DNA of 64,000 bases from Rhodococcus sp. 14-1411-2a (GCF_002259485.1 NZ_NPGA01000019.1:248001-312000), one strand, 5' to 3'; shown: positions 17,178 through 27,177, counted from the first letter of the stretch. The notes: a model not told the origin generated them from the sequence alone. Made by a program: numbers and translations.

Positions 17178-18428
17178 TCACGCCTTTCCGAAGGCGAGCG
17201 CTACGTTGTGCCCACCGAATCCGAACGAGTTGTTGATCGCGTAATCGATCTGTCCGACGCGGGGCTCGCCCTTGACGACGTCGAGATCGATCTGGAGATC
17301 TTGATTCTCCAAATTCAGTGTGGGAGGGATGATTCCCTCACGCACTGCCAGCACCGTCAGAACCGACTCGAGAGCGCCGACGGCACCGATCGAGTGGCCG
17401 AGAGCGGATTTCGGTGCGTACACGGCTGCGTGATTTCCGACGGCCTTGTTGATCGCGAGCGCTTCGGCGGTGTCTCCGATGGGAGTTGCCGTTGCGTGGG
17501 CGTTCACGTGGGTGATGTCGGACTTCTGCAGTCCTGCGGTCTCGATTGCACGCTTCATGGCGCGCGCGGCACCCGTGCCCTCCGGGTCGGGAGCCACGAG
17601 GTGGAACCCGTCGGAGGTGATTCCGGCACCGAGCAGGCGGGCGTGGATCGTTGCGCCGCGTGCCTTGGCGTGCTCCTCGGTCTCGATGACCATGAGCGCA
17701 CCCGCTTCACCGAAGACGAAGCCGTCACGATCCTTGTCGAACGGACGTGACGCACCCTTCGGGTTGTCGTTGTTGGTGCTCATCGCCCGCATCATGGAGA
17801 AGCTGGCGATCGGAACCGCGTCGATGTAACCCTCGACGCCGCCGGTGACGACCATGTCCGCGTCGCCCATTACGATCATCCGCCACGCGTGTGCGATGGC
17901 TTCCGATCCCGAGGAGCAGGCGGAGACGGGAGTGATGACACCGGCCTGTGCTTTGAGCTCGAGTCCGACGACCGCTGCAGGGCCGTTCGGCATGACCATC
18001 TGAACGGCGAGCGGAGACACCTTGCGGTAACCACCGGCCTTCATCTTGTCGTTGGCGTCGATCAGAGAATCGCCGCCACCGAGGCCGGTACCGATAGATA
18101 CGCCGAGGCGGAGGGGATCGACGTCGGGAGTCCCGGCGTTCTTCCAGACCTCACGACCGAGAACGGTGGCCAGCTGCTCCACATAGCTCAGGCGACGAAT
18201 CTCGACCCGCGAGAGCAGGCTCTGCGGGTTCACCGCGAGGTGGCCGCCGATCCGCACGGGCAGGTCGTACTCGGCGACGAAATCGTCTTCCAGCGTTGCG
18301 ATTCCGCTGTCGCCGTTCAGCAGACCCTTCCACGTGGCATCGACGTCACCCGCGAGTGACGTGGTCGCAGCGAGGCTGGTGACGACGACACTGGGGAAGC
18401 GTCCGTTGGCGGTGGATGGGTTGGTCAT
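17178..18428 (-). CDS. kasA: Beta-ketoacyl-ACP synthase KasA, 416 aa
   Basis: Condensing enzyme of fatty-acid synthase II that extends acyl-AcpM chains toward meromycolates. Catalytic residues fall as in M. tuberculosis KasA: Cys171 in [10 protein letters not shown], His311 in [10 protein letters not shown], Lys340 and His345 in [10 protein letters not shown]. The ATG at 18428 ([13 protein letters not shown]) gives exactly the 416 residues of the mycobacterial protein; a GTG at 18440 overlapping the acpM stop would add four codons. NAHATATP has alanine where KasA commonly has glycine. No kasB follows, unlike in M. tuberculosis. Confidence 0.95.
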   Translation of the reverse strand: MTNPSTANGRFPSVVVTSLAATTSLAGDVDATWKGLLNGDSGIATLEDDFVAEYDLPVRIGGHLAVNPQSLLSRVEIRRLSYVEQLATVLGREVWKNAGTPDVDPLRLGVSIGTGLGGGDSLIDANDKMKAGGYRKVSPLAVQMVMPNGPAAVVGLELKAQAGVITPVSACSSGSEAIAHAWRMIVMGDADMVVTGGVEGYIDAVPIASFSMMRAMSTNNDNPKGASRPFDKDRDGFVFGEAGALMVIETEEHAKARGATIHARLLGAGITSDGFHLVAPDPEGTGAARAMKRAIETAGLQKSDITHVNAHATATPIGDTAEALAINKAVGNHAAVYAPKSALGHSIGAVGALESVLTVLAVREGIIPPTLNLENQDLQIDLDVVKGEPRVGQIDYAINNSFGFGGHNVALAFGKA

Positions 18429-18436
18429 GGGCCGTG

Positions 18437-18739
18437 TCACTCGCTCGCGGAGTCGTCGAGCTTGGCCTTGATAGCTTCTGCGGCTTCGGGGTTCTCCGCT
18501 TCGAGCTTCTGGATGTAGTTCACGGCGTCGCCGACGGTGCGCAGACCTGCGAGGTCCTCGTCGGGGATCTTCACGCCGTACTTGTCCTCGGTCTGCACTG
18601 CGATCTCGACCATGGAGAGTGAGTCGATGTCGAGGTCGTCCACGAAGGACTTCTCGATGGTCACCTCGGACGGTTCGATGCCCGTGACCTCCTCGATGAT
18701 CTCTGCAAGTCCGGCGATGAGGTCTTCCTGGCTGGCCAC
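18437..18739 (-). CDS. acpM: Meromycolate acyl carrier protein AcpM, 100 aa
   Basis: Small acidic carrier of the growing chain for KasA. The phosphopantetheine serine is Ser40 in DLDIDSLSM. The C-terminal tail beyond the ACP fold ([21 protein letters not shown]) is the extension typical of AcpM, shorter here than the 115-residue mycobacterial form. It starts with GTG (VASQEDL) with GGGAG about nine bases upstream. The stop lies next to, or overlaps, the kasA start, indicating coupled translation. Confidence 0.93.
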   Translation of the reverse strand: MASQEDLIAGLAEIIEEVTGIEPSEVTIEKSFVDDLDIDSLSMVEIAVQTEDKYGVKIPDEDLAGLRTVGDAVNYIQKLEAENPEAAEAIKAKLDDSASE

Positions 18740-18869
18740 TGTTGTGGCTCCCTTCTCTTCTGTGTAGAACGCCGAAGTCATGTGCTTCGAGACGCGATTG
18801 TGCATTTCTGCCACTCGGGGAGTGGAAGTGCGAGCCGCAGTGCTGTGACTGCGAAGTGTGTGGGACGAG

Positions 18870-19778
18870 CTAACCGAGCTCGGCCATTGCGGCAATGTCC
18901 GCCGGTGTCTTCAGGCCGAGGTTGGCGACGCCGCGCAGTTCTCGTTTGGCGATACCGACAAGTGCGCCTGCCGGGGGCAGTTCGACGAGTCCGGTGACCT
19001 GCGCGGTGCGTAGGCAGGCGTTGCACAGATCCCATCGCACGGGGCGAGTGACCTGGGCAGCGAGCTTGTTCAGGGCGTCGGCACCCGAGGAGACCGGCTG
19101 ACCGTCCGAGTTGGACAGCAATGTCCGCGTCGGCTCCGACGGGGTGATGGCGGCTGCGGCTGCGGCAACGGTGTCGCCCGCGGACGCCATGTACTTGGTG
19201 TGGAATGCGCCTGCGACCGGTAGTGCGCGAACCCGAGCCTTCTCGGGTGCGCTCTCGGCCAACTCGGCAAGCTTGGTGAGCAGCCCGGCTGCGACGATCT
19301 GACCTGCAGCGTTGACGTTGGCCGGAGCGAGGTCCAGTTCTTCGAGGCGGGCCAGGACGGCAGCTTCGTCGCCTCCGAGCACAGCGGACATGCCGGTCGG
19401 CTCGAGTGCGCAGGCCTTGGCCATTGCTGCGCCGCGGACGGCAGCGAGCGATACGGCGTCGTCGGAGGAGATGACGCCGGCGATCGCAGCGGCGGCGAGC
19501 TCGCCCACCGAATGTCCGGCGACGACGGCGTCCTCGGGGAACAGGCCGCGCGATGCGATCTCCTCGAACGCGAGCAACGCCGACGCGACGACCAGAGGCT
19601 GGGTCACTGCGGTGTCGGTGATTTCCTCGGCGGTGGCTGTGGTGCCGAGGCGGACGAGGTCGAGACCGGAGGCCTTCGACCACAACGCGAGTCGGTCTGC
19701 CGCACCCGGCAATTCGAGCCAAGGCAGCAGCATGCCGGGAGTCTGGGAGCCCTGACCGGGCGCAAGCAACGCAATCAC
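18870..19778 (-). CDS. fabD: Malonyl-CoA:ACP transacylase FabD, 302 aa
   Basis: Loads malonyl groups onto AcpM. Motifs: LAPGQGSQTPGM at the N-terminus, the nucleophile Ser90 in AGHSVGELAAAA, and the catalytic histidine His193 in GAFHTKYM. The GTG at 19778 (MIALLAPGQG) is the natural start; no Shine-Dalgarno is visible, so the mRNA may be leaderless. It is first gene of the FAS-II block, 130 bases before acpM. The 128-base gap to mabR upstream should hold the operon promoter and the MabR site. Confidence 0.93.
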   Translation of the reverse strand: MIALLAPGQGSQTPGMLLPWLELPGAADRLALWSKASGLDLVRLGTTATAEEITDTAVTQPLVVASALLAFEEIASRGLFPEDAVVAGHSVGELAAAAIAGVISSDDAVSLAAVRGAAMAKACALEPTGMSAVLGGDEAAVLARLEELDLAPANVNAAGQIVAAGLLTKLAELAESAPEKARVRALPVAGAFHTKYMASAGDTVAAAAAAITPSEPTRTLLSNSDGQPVSSGADALNKLAAQVTRPVRWDLCNACLRTAQVTGLVELPPAGALVGIAKRELRGVANLGLKTPADIAAMAELG

Positions 19779-19906
19779 AGGGTTAAGAGAACACCGTCGG
19801 ATGCCGAATGAGTGATGTCGCGCTCGATGAACTCTCGACAAGCAATTTGTGGGAACCCTACAAATTGCCTCGTGGGGATCCGCTATCGCCGAAGGGTGGT
19901 CCGGCG

Positions 19907-21286
19907 TTACGTGACTACTTCTCCGAATGTGACCTGTGTGACATATGGGGCAGGATGGGGCGGTTCGTGATGCGTTCGAGCCAACCTACCTACCGTTGCC
20001 GCAACCCTGAGTACGTACGCGTCGCGCGGATGCGTCGGGTCGCGACCGGTGACCTCGGCGATGCGCTTGAGCCGATACCGGACGGTATTTGGATGAACAA
20101 ACAGCTGCCGTGCGCAGGTTTCCACCGCTCCGCCACAGTCCAGATAGGCGTCGAGGGTGTCGGCCAGTCCCGAACCTGCCGCGGCCAACGGAACGACCAC
20201 GTGATCGTTCAACGCCGATATCGCCGCACCGTCGTTGAGCAGTGCGCGTTCGGGCAGTAGCTCGCCCGCATGCACCGGACGCGGCGCACCCCGCCACCCC
20301 GCCACGGCCTGCATCCCCGCGAATGCCTCCACCGCGCTCGAGTGCGCCGCACCGAGGGTGCGAGTGGTCGGCCCGATGACGACGGGTCCGTCCGAGAAGT
20401 TCTGCAGCATGTCGTCGATGAAGGCGCGATGGGTGGCAGTGTCGTCGAGCTGACCGCTGACCACCATCACCAGCCGCGTTCCCTGCACCACTGCCAGTGC
20501 GGCGCGACCGTGCTTCTGCGCCACGGCGTGCACGGTTCCGACGACCGAGACGCCTCGATCGTCGGGAGGAGTGCCCACCAGCACCGTGGCGGGCGCCGTG
20601 GCGTCCCAGTTCAACGTGGCGGCACGCGAGAGCATGTCCGAGCCGGTGTCTCCGCGTACGACAGCGTCGACCACGAGGGCTTCGAGGCGGGTGTCCCAGG
20701 CTCCGCGCGATTCGGCTGCGCTCGCGTAGACCGACGCGGCCGCGAAACCCAGCTCGCGCCCGTATCGCAACACGGCCTCGGTCAGGGCCACCAACTGCTG
20801 ATCGTTGCGGGCCAGTGCCGGGAGCCACTGCTCGAAGAACTCCATCGCCACCCGCACCATGTCCACTGTCTGGCGCAGAGTGAGGCGTCGGGCGAGGTCC
20901 TGGGGAATGACCTGGAAGGCGTCCAGCGAGAAACGAATATCGCTGTTGGGGTTCTTCAGCCATTCGAGGAAGTTGTCGACGGCTGTCTGAATCAACAGTT
21001 GGACGCTGGCACGTTGGGCCGCGTCGAGATCACCGAAGAACGGCAGTTGGCCCTGCATCGTGGTGACGGCCTCGGTCGAGAGTCGGCCGGAGAACTGTTT
21101 GACGCGACGCAGCAGGGCATCGGGCAGGGGATCGCGTTTCTGGCGGGAGGGCGCCAGTGAGGCGACCGGAAGGTGCACTTCGTTGTCCGAGGTCAACGAT
21201 TCACGCAACGCCTCACGGTAGGCGTCGCGGCGGGACACATCGCGTGATGACGCGCTGCCCGGTGATTCGGGTTTCGCATCGGACAT
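19907..21286 (-). CDS. mabR: PucR-type transcriptional regulator MabR, 459 aa
   Basis: Controls the mycolic-acid FAS-II operon in mycobacteria, where it lies directly upstream of fabD as here. The N-terminal two thirds is the sensor part (LPVASLAPSRQKRDPLPDALL; LPALARNDQQLVALTEAVLRYGREL). The C-terminal PucR helix-turn-helix reads DTLDAYLDCGGAVETCARQ, then LFVHPNTVRYRLKRIAEVTGRD, ending with a basic/proline tail. It is the same strand as fabD with 128 bases between. Acyl-CoA effectors are known for the M. tuberculosis protein; that they act here is inference. Confidence 0.88.
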   Translation of the reverse strand: MSDAKPESPGSASSRDVSRRDAYREALRESLTSDNEVHLPVASLAPSRQKRDPLPDALLRRVKQFSGRLSTEAVTTMQGQLPFFGDLDAAQRASVQLLIQTAVDNFLEWLKNPNSDIRFSLDAFQVIPQDLARRLTLRQTVDMVRVAMEFFEQWLPALARNDQQLVALTEAVLRYGRELGFAAASVYASAAESRGAWDTRLEALVVDAVVRGDTGSDMLSRAATLNWDATAPATVLVGTPPDDRGVSVVGTVHAVAQKHGRAALAVVQGTRLVMVVSGQLDDTATHRAFIDDMLQNFSDGPVVIGPTTRTLGAAHSSAVEAFAGMQAVAGWRGAPRPVHAGELLPERALLNDGAAISALNDHVVVPLAAAGSGLADTLDAYLDCGGAVETCARQLFVHPNTVRYRLKRIAEVTGRDPTHPRDAYVLRVAATVGRLARTHHEPPHPAPYVTQVTFGEVVT

Positions 21287-21302
21287 AAGGAGAACCTACG
21301 CC

Positions 21303-21355
21303 CGACCCCCGCCCCCATCGCGACGGACATGCTTCGCGACGTGGGACGGGGGTCG
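21303..21355 (-). terminator. Hairpin after aceE
   Basis: Outer 9-bp perfect stem CGACCCCCG / CGGGGGTCG with further pairing inside (TCGCG / CGCGA). It lies 18 bases after the aceE stop and before mabR on the minus strand. There is no T-run, which is usual for actinobacterial terminators. Confidence 0.5.
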
Positions 21356-21373
21356 GCCGAACAGGCGTGGAAC

Positions 21374-24202
21374 CTACGCCGAACCGGTATCGGCGTACGA
21401 CGTCGGAGCTGCGGTGACGTCGTCGATCCTGTACTTCTCCGCTGCCTCGACGGCTTTGGACTTGTCGATCTCACCGGACGCGGCGAGAGCGGACAACGTG
21501 GCGACGACGATCGACTCGGCGTCGACGTTGAACACCCGTCGGGCGGCCGGACGGGTATCGGAGAATCCGAAGCCGTCGGTGCCGAGGGTGACGTAATCGC
21601 CCGGAACCCACTGGCGAATCTGGTCCGGAACAGCGCGCATCCAGTCCGAGGACGCGATGACCGGGCCGTTGGCGTCGGCCAGCGCCGAGGTGACGAACGG
21701 AACCCGCTTGTCGGCACCGGGGTTGCGCAGCGACTCCTTCTCGGCGTCTACGCCGTCGCGGCGCAGCTCGCCCCAGGACGTCACCGACCACACGGCCGAG
21801 CGCACGCCCCACTCCTCGAACAGCAGCTCACGGGCCCTGCGAGCCGAGACAATGCCGACACCCGACGCCAACAGCTGCGCCTCGGGTCCGTCGCCCTCCT
21901 GCGGAGCTGCGAACCGGTAGATGCCCTTGAGCAGACCCTCGACGTCGAGGTTCTCCGGCTCGGCCGGCTGTACGTACGGCTCGTTGTACAGGGTGATGTA
22001 GTAGAAGATGTTCTCGCCGCCGAAGCCTTCCACGCCCTCGGTGCCGCCGTACATCCGTCGCAGACCGTCCTTGACGATGTGTGCGATTTCGTACGAGAAC
22101 GCCGGGTCGTAGGCCACGGCCGCCGGGTTGGTCGACGCCAGGAGTAGCGAGTGACCGTCGGCGTGCTGCAGACCCTCACCGGTGAGCGTGGTGCGACCCG
22201 CTGTGGCACCGAGGACGAATCCGCGAGCCATCTGGTCTGCCGCTGCCCAGAGACCGTCGCCGGTGCGCTGGAATCCGAACATCGAGTAGAAGATGTACAG
22301 CGGGATCATGACCTCGCCGTGCGTGGCGTACGAGGTGCCGACCGCGGTGAACGAGGACGTGGAACCGGCCTCGTTGATGCCCTCGTGCAGGATCTGGCCG
22401 ACCGAGCTCTCCTTGTAGGCGAGCATCAGCTCCGAGTCCACCGAGGTGTACAGCTGGCCGTTTCGGTTGTAGATCTTCAGCGACGGGAACCACGAGTCCA
22501 TACCGAACGTGCGGGCCTCGTCGGGGATGATCGGCACGATTCGGTGGCCGATCTCCTTGTCTCGCAACAACTCTTTCATGACGCGCACGAGCGCCATGGT
22601 GGTGGCGACTTCCTGCTTGCCCGAGCCCTTGCGCAGCGTCTTGTACGTGTCGTCGCCCGGCTGCGGCAGCGGCTTGACGTCCACTCGCCGCTCGGGGACG
22701 AATCCACCGAGCTTGTTGCGACGATCGAGCATGTACTGGATCTCGGGAGCGTCCGCACCGGGGTGGTAGTACGGCGGCATGTACGGATCCTTCTCGAGCT
22801 CCTCGTCGGAGATCGGGATGTGCTGGAGATCGCGGAACGTCTTGAGATCGTCGAGCGTCAGCTTCTTCATCTGGTGCGTGGCATTACGGCCCTCGAAGTG
22901 CTTGCCGAGGGTGTAGCCCTTGATGGTGTGCGCCAGGATGACCGTCGGCTGGCCCTTGTGCGACATCGCGGCCGCGTAGGCAGCGTGCACCTTGCGGTAG
23001 TCGTGGCCGCCGCGCTTGAGGTTCCAGATCTCGTCGTCCGACAGATCCTTGACGAGCTCCTTGGTGCGCGGATCGCGGCCGAAGAAGTGATCGCGGACGT
23101 AGCCGCCGTCGTTGGCCTTGTAGGTCTGGAAGTCGCCGTCGGGCGTGGTGTTCATGAGGTTCACCAGTGCGCCGTCGCGGTCCTTGTGCAGCAGCGAGTC
23201 CCACTCGCGGCCCCACACGACCTTGATGACGTTCCAGCCGGCACCGCGGAAGAACGACTCCAGTTCCTGGATGATCTTGCCGTTGCCGCGGACCGGGCCG
23301 TCGAGGCGCTGCAGGTTGCAGTTGACGACGAACGTGAGGTTGTCGAGGCCCTCGGTAGCGGCCACGTGCGCGAGTCCACGCGATTCCGGCTCGTCCATCT
23401 CGCCGTCGCCGAGGTACGCCCACACGTGCTGATCGGTGGTGTCCTTGATGCCGCGGTCGTTGAGATAGTGGTTGAAGCGGGCCTGGTAGATGGCGTTCAT
23501 CGGGCCGAGACCCATCGATACCGTCGGGAACTCCCAGAAGTCCTGCATCAGGCGCGGGTGGGGGTAGGACGGCAGTCCGCCGCCCTCCTGCTCGTGGCTC
23601 GCTTCCTGGCGGAAGCCGTCCATGCGCTCTGCCGGGATACGTCCTTCGAGGAACGCGCGGGCGTAGATGCCGGGGGAGGCGTGACCCTGGATGAAGATGT
23701 GGTCGCCGCCGCCCGGGTGGTCCTTGCCGCGGAAGAAGTGGTTGAAGCCGACCTCGTAGAGCGCAGCCGACGAGGCATACGTGGAGATGTGGCCACCGAC
23801 ACCGACGCCGGGACGCTGCGCGCGGTGCACCATGATCGCGGCGTTCCAGCGGATCCAGGCGCGGTAACGGCGTTCCATGGACTCGTCGCCGGGGAACCAC
23901 GGCTCGTTCTCGGTGGGAATGGTGTTGACGTAATCCGTCGACGTCAGCGACGGCAACGCGACGCGGCGCTCGCCGGCGCGCTCGAGCAACCTGAGCATCA
24001 GGTAGCGAGCGCGGTTGGGGCCGGACCTCTCCAACAAGCCGTCGAACGATTCGATCCATTCGTTGGTCTCGTCGTTGTCGATATCGGGCAGGTACGACGC
24101 GACACCCTCACGGATGACGCGGACCCGGCCGTCCGAGCCCTTCTTGCCTGCAGACGATGTGTTCTGCCGTTCGCCGCTGTTCACTTCGGACAACGTGTGC
24201 AC
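21374..24202 (-). CDS. aceE: Pyruvate dehydrogenase E1 component AceE, 942 aa
   Basis: Homodimeric E1 that decarboxylates pyruvate with thiamine diphosphate and passes the acetyl group to E2, giving acetyl-CoA. The ThDP motif runs from [12 protein letters not shown] to [14 protein letters not shown]. Strong landmarks are [16 protein letters not shown] near residue 28, [28 protein letters not shown] and [16 protein letters not shown]. Length and sequence are very close to mycobacterial AceE. The start may be GTG 24202 or a TTG three codons later, better spaced from GAGGA. It supplies the acetyl-CoA consumed by the adjacent FAS-II and carboxylase genes, though transcribed separately. Confidence 0.95.
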   Translation of the reverse strand: MHTLSEVNSGERQNTSSAGKKGSDGRVRVIREGVASYLPDIDNDETNEWIESFDGLLERSGPNRARYLMLRLLERAGERRVALPSLTSTDYVNTIPTENEPWFPGDESMERRYRAWIRWNAAIMVHRAQRPGVGVGGHISTYASSAALYEVGFNHFFRGKDHPGGGDHIFIQGHASPGIYARAFLEGRIPAERMDGFRQEASHEQEGGGLPSYPHPRLMQDFWEFPTVSMGLGPMNAIYQARFNHYLNDRGIKDTTDQHVWAYLGDGEMDEPESRGLAHVAATEGLDNLTFVVNCNLQRLDGPVRGNGKIIQELESFFRGAGWNVIKVVWGREWDSLLHKDRDGALVNLMNTTPDGDFQTYKANDGGYVRDHFFGRDPRTKELVKDLSDDEIWNLKRGGHDYRKVHAAYAAAMSHKGQPTVILAHTIKGYTLGKHFEGRNATHQMKKLTLDDLKTFRDLQHIPISDEELEKDPYMPPYYHPGADAPEIQYMLDRRNKLGGFVPERRVDVKPLPQPGDDTYKTLRKGSGKQEVATTMALVRVMKELLRDKEIGHRIVPIIPDEARTFGMDSWFPSLKIYNRNGQLYTSVDSELMLAYKESSVGQILHEGINEAGSTSSFTAVGTSYATHGEVMIPLYIFYSMFGFQRTGDGLWAAADQMARGFVLGATAGRTTLTGEGLQHADGHSLLLASTNPAAVAYDPAFSYEIAHIVKDGLRRMYGGTEGVEGFGGENIFYYITLYNEPYVQPAEPENLDVEGLLKGIYRFAAPQEGDGPEAQLLASGVGIVSARRARELLFEEWGVRSAVWSVTSWGELRRDGVDAEKESLRNPGADKRVPFVTSALADANGPVIASSDWMRAVPDQIRQWVPGDYVTLGTDGFGFSDTRPAARRVFNVDAESIVVATLSALAASGEIDKSKAVEAAEKYRIDDVTAAPTSYADTGSA

Positions 24203-24451
24203 TCCTCAATGTGGCGGACGCTCGGTGTGGCGCCCGGTCCCGGTAGTCCCGCCCCTGTGACGGCGGTCTACTTTCCTCGTTCTCGTGATTCCTCCCCAAT
24301 CCTGCCGCATCTCGTCGGTTCTGGTAGTACAGAGGTCCGATACCCACCAGTAGAAATTTATGTACGCAATTTCGGCGCGGTCAGCTTGCGCGAACGGCTT
24401 CGACACTGTTCGCTTTGACTACTGCACCCACAATTCAAGGAGGTCACCACC

Positions 24452-24874
24452 GTGGTCGCCGCGGCGGACGCTCAGAACTACGCTCAGAAACTTGGCATCA
24501 CTCGCGACATGGTCGTACAGGAGCTGGGCTGGGACGAGGACACCGACGATGATCTGCGCGCCGACGTAGAAGATGCGATCGGTGGCGAGACCCTCGACGA
24601 GGATTCCGACGAGGTGATCGACGTTGTACTGCTGTGGTGGCGCGACGGAGACGGTGACCTGGTCGATGCACTCATGGATGCGATCGGTCCGCTCTCGGAC
24701 GATGGCATCGTGTGGGTCCTCAGCCCCAAGACCGGCATGTCCGGACATGTCGAACCCAGTGAGATCGCCGAGTCCGCCCCGACCGCAGGATTGACGCAGA
24801 CCTCTGCGGCAAACCTCGGTGACTGGATCGGAAGTCGATTGGTTCAGCCCAAGACCCCTGCCACCAAGCGGTAG
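24452..24874 (+). CDS. DUF3052 protein, 140 aa
   Basis: Acidic conserved actinobacterial protein beginning with GTG and preceded by a near-perfect ribosome site (AAGGAGGT). Diagnostic parts are ITRDMVVQELGWDEDTDDDL and DVVLLWWRDGDGDLVDALMDA, then a conserved LSPKTGMSGHVEP. It corresponds to the gene between aceE and ahpE in M. tuberculosis. The function is unknown. It lies 32 bases before ahpE on the same strand, so probably co-transcribed. Confidence 0.85.
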   Translation: MVAAADAQNYAQKLGITRDMVVQELGWDEDTDDDLRADVEDAIGGETLDEDSDEVIDVVLLWWRDGDGDLVDALMDAIGPLSDDGIVWVLSPKTGMSGHVEPSEIAESAPTAGLTQTSAANLGDWIGSRLVQPKTPATKR

Positions 24875-24906
24875 GGGAGATGCTCGATACAGGAAGACGG
24901 TTCTAG

Positions 24907-25368
24907 ATGCCGATCGAGGTTGGCGCGGTTGCGCCCGACTTCACCCTCAAAGACCAGAACAATCAACTGGTCACGTTGTCGTCGTACAGGAACGTGAAAA
25001 ACGTTCTGCTCGTGTTCTATCCACTGGCCTTCACCGGCACGTGCCAGGGCGAGCTGTGCAGAGTGCGCGACGAGCTACCGACCTTCGAGAACGACGAGAC
25101 TGCGATCCTGGCAATCTCGGTGGGTCCGCCTCCGACCCACAAGATCTGGGCTGCAGAACAGGGTTACACCTTTCCGCTGCTGTCGGACTTCTGGCCGCAC
25201 GGCGAGGTTGCTCAGGCGTACGGCGTGTTCAACGACAGCGCCGGATTCGCCAATCGTGGAACGTTCGTGGTCGACAAATCCGGAATCATCAGGTTCGCCG
25301 AAATGAACGGACCCGGCGAGGCTCGCGACAGTTCTTCGTGGGCCGAGGCTCTCGCACAAGTGAGCTGA
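24907..25368 (+). CDS. ahpE: One-cysteine peroxiredoxin AhpE, 153 aa
   Basis: Reduces hydrogen peroxide, fatty-acid hydroperoxides and peroxynitrite. The peroxidatic motif is PLAFTGTCQGEL with Cys46. The cytosolic thioredoxin fold is seen from VGAVAPDFTLKDQ to the end. A second conserved cysteine follows in ELCRVRDEL, at a position also seen in other AhpE proteins. The order aceE / DUF3052 / ahpE matches M. tuberculosis. A tRNA-Val gene, used as an integration site, lies 87 bases downstream. Confidence 0.93.
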   Translation: MPIEVGAVAPDFTLKDQNNQLVTLSSYRNVKNVLLVFYPLAFTGTCQGELCRVRDELPTFENDETAILAISVGPPPTHKIWAAEQGYTFPLLSDFWPHGEVAQAYGVFNDSAGFANRGTFVVDKSGIIRFAEMNGPGEARDSSSWAEALAQVS

Positions 25369-25418
25369 CCTGCGGAATTGTAGTTAGAGATCAGACACGA
25401 TAAATTTCTCCAAGCGTT

Positions 25419-25450
25419 CCGGTGGCCCGGGGTTGTCCCCAGGCCACCGG
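25419..25450 (+). terminator. Hairpin between ahpE and tRNA-Val
   Basis: Nine-bp stem CCGGTGGCC / GGCCACCGG with an inner GGGG / CCCC stem and TTGT loop. It lies 50 bases after ahpE and ends six bases before the tRNA. Probably the ahpE terminator; no T-run. Confidence 0.55.
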
Positions 25451-25455
25451 CACTC

Positions 25456-25530
25456 GGGCGTATAGCTCAGCGGTAGAGCTCTGGTTTTACACACCAGCGG
25501 TCGGGGGTTCGAACCCCTCTGCGCCCACCA
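25456..25530 (+). tRNA. tRNA-Val (TAC), integration site of a mobile element
   Basis: Acceptor GGGCGTA pairs with TGCGCCC, the anticodon loop is TTTACAC (TAC), and the T-arm has GGGGGTTCGAACCCC. Discriminator A, and CCA is encoded. The 3' half from 25486 on is repeated exactly at 33088-33131, so this tRNA is a hybrid: 5' part from the chromosome, 3' part supplied by the element. Confidence 0.96.
25486..25529 (+). repeat. attL core repeat (44 bp)
   Basis: Identical in all 44 positions to 33088-33131 and forms the 3' half of the intact tRNA-Val. The strand exchange took place somewhere inside it, probably in the anticodon-stem/loop or T-arm region as for other tyrosine integrases. Confidence 0.95.
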
Positions 25531-25570
25531 CGATTTACCCAGGTCAAGCGACCTAAGCGAGTAGCGCCCC

Positions 25571-25608
25571 AGTCCGCAATATCGCGCCAGTCCGCAACTG
25601 GTCCGCAG
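25571..25608 (+). repeat. Left integrase arm-type sites
   Basis: Three copies of a 9-bp unit: AGTCCGCAA at 25571 and 25589, GGTCCGCAG at 25600. The 23 bases 25586-25608 recur exactly at 32935-32957 near the other end in the same orientation. Short repeated sites just inside both att cores are the usual binding sites of the integrase N-terminal domain. Confidence 0.65.
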
Positions 25609-25637
25609 TAGCAGAACTACCCGCTGTCTACCGTGAG

Positions 25638-26900
25638 TTACTCGGCAGGTTCGAACGCCGCGTCGAGCAAGAGCTGCGCGCGGTCCGTCTCGTCTGCGAA
25701 CAGGTGGCCGTAGAGGTCGGCCGTCAGCTTCAGCGAGTGGTGCCCCATCCATTCCTGTACCTGTTTCGGCGGAACGCCGTTCGACAGGCAAATACTCGCG
25801 AAGCTGTGCCGCAAGCTGTGCAGTGTTACCGCGTCATCGATGCCGGCAAGCTCGGCAGCGGGACCTAGAACGCGCTTGGCGAAGTTGTTCCTTCTGAGCG
25901 CACCGCCGGCCGACGTCGTGAACACATATTCGTTTCCGCCTCGGCCGTCGCAGACCTGACCCAAGTGCGCAATAAGTCGAGCGGGGATGGGAACAGTGCG
26001 TTCCTTGTGATTCTTCGGATCGCCGACGACGAGCCGGCCGGCAACTTCGCTCACGGCGGTATCGATCCGTAGCGTCCGCTTGGCGAAGTCGACCCGAGAG
26101 ACGCGCAACCCCGCCAGCTCGCCGAACCGGACGCCGCAACCGCCGAGTATCCGCAGTGCAAGCCCGCTCTCGCTCAGTTCGGCCGGCGGGACAATGCCGT
26201 TGTGCTCGGTCGCTCGACCCGCTTTCACGCGCTCGGCTGTCGTACTCGCTCGGTAGTCGGCAGCATGTGCGAGACGTTCGATCTCGGCGACGCTCAGATA
26301 GACCTTGTCGCTTGCGCGCATCTTCGGCAGCGGGACGTCCTTCGCCGGATTGGAGCGGAGCCGCTTCGATCGCACGGCTAGCTGGAGAATTTGGTGCAGC
26401 ACTGCGTGGCAGTGCCGCACGCTCGACGCCGAGAGTCCGTCCGTTGTTTCGGCTGTGCCGTCTGTGAGTCCGCCGATCCATGCCACGATCTCGTCGTGGT
26501 CGACGTCGCGAAGGGGGACCGAGCCCCAACGTGGCTCGACATGCGTCCGCCACACACTGCCGTAGCCCTCGGCGGTCGCTGCCGTCTTGGACGCGTTGCC
26601 GGCGGTCCAGGACTTCGCGACTTCGCCGACCGTCGCCGCACTTTTGGTCGGATCGACCCAATCGCCGCGCGTCACGGCTGCGCTCTGCTCACGTAACCAT
26701 GCGTTTGCGAGCTTCTGTGTCTTGAACGCTTTACTGTGCTCTCGGCCGTCGCTACCGACGTACCGCGCGAGCCACTGGAGGCCGGCACCCGCTCGCGCCG
26801 AGGGTGAGCCGTCTTTGCGTTTCCACCTGTTCTCGACGCGCGCACCGGTCACCCGTTTGGTGGGTAGGGACTCGACGCGGGGGAGAGGTTCGCTAGGCAT
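25638..26900 (-). CDS. int: Tyrosine-recombinase integrase, 420 aa
   Basis: Catalyses insertion and excision at tRNA-Val. Catalytic residues are all present: Arg258 in GGCGVRFGEL, Lys299 (PKNHKER), His361 and Arg364 in LHSLRHSF, His387 in MGHHS and Tyr397 in TADLYGH. The N-terminal 60 residues resemble the AP2-like arm-binding domain (WLARYVGSDGREHSKAF), followed by the SAM-like core-binding domain around residues 90-185. It ends 108 bases from attL and reads toward it. Its promoter would lie in the 277-base gap before the Xis-like gene. Confidence 0.95.
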   Translation of the reverse strand: MPSEPLPRVESLPTKRVTGARVENRWKRKDGSPSARAGAGLQWLARYVGSDGREHSKAFKTQKLANAWLREQSAAVTRGDWVDPTKSAATVGEVAKSWTAGNASKTAATAEGYGSVWRTHVEPRWGSVPLRDVDHDEIVAWIGGLTDGTAETTDGLSASSVRHCHAVLHQILQLAVRSKRLRSNPAKDVPLPKMRASDKVYLSVAEIERLAHAADYRASTTAERVKAGRATEHNGIVPPAELSESGLALRILGGCGVRFGELAGLRVSRVDFAKRTLRIDTAVSEVAGRLVVGDPKNHKERTVPIPARLIAHLGQVCDGRGGNEYVFTTSAGGALRRNNFAKRVLGPAAELAGIDDAVTLHSLRHSFASICLSNGVPPKQVQEWMGHHSLKLTADLYGHLFADETDRAQLLLDAAFEPAE

Positions 26901-27177
26901 GAGAGCACAGTAACAGTCCGTAAAACATTAAGCGGTCGGGGGTGCACTCCTGCGACACGAGATGTCGGATTGGTGCGTGTCGGTGAAAAACACGACGCGA
27001 CTCTGACCAGCGAGTGGACGCTGGACCTAACAGCTTTGACGCGCGAGTCTGTCACGAAAATCATTGCCTGACAACATGTTTCGCTTGCCGGATGGATGGG
27101 TTCGTGTCATTCTTTCGTCCAGAGAGTTACCGGCGTCGACAGAACGTCGCCGGCCGATACAAACCCCTGGAGATGAC
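26901..27177. other. Divergent control region between integrase and Xis-like gene
   Basis: No gene. It holds an arm-like CAGTCCGTA at 26914-26922 and a 13-base exact match to the att core, AGCGGTCGGGGGT, at 26931-26943. Promoters for the integrase and for the rightward genes should lie here. I could not point to confident -35/-10 pairs. Confidence 0.5.

Noticed and set aside
22151-24418. 755-codon frame antisense to aceE
   Set aside because: Mirror of the aceE coding pattern; valine/arginine/aspartate-rich without domain motifs, and aceE is certain.
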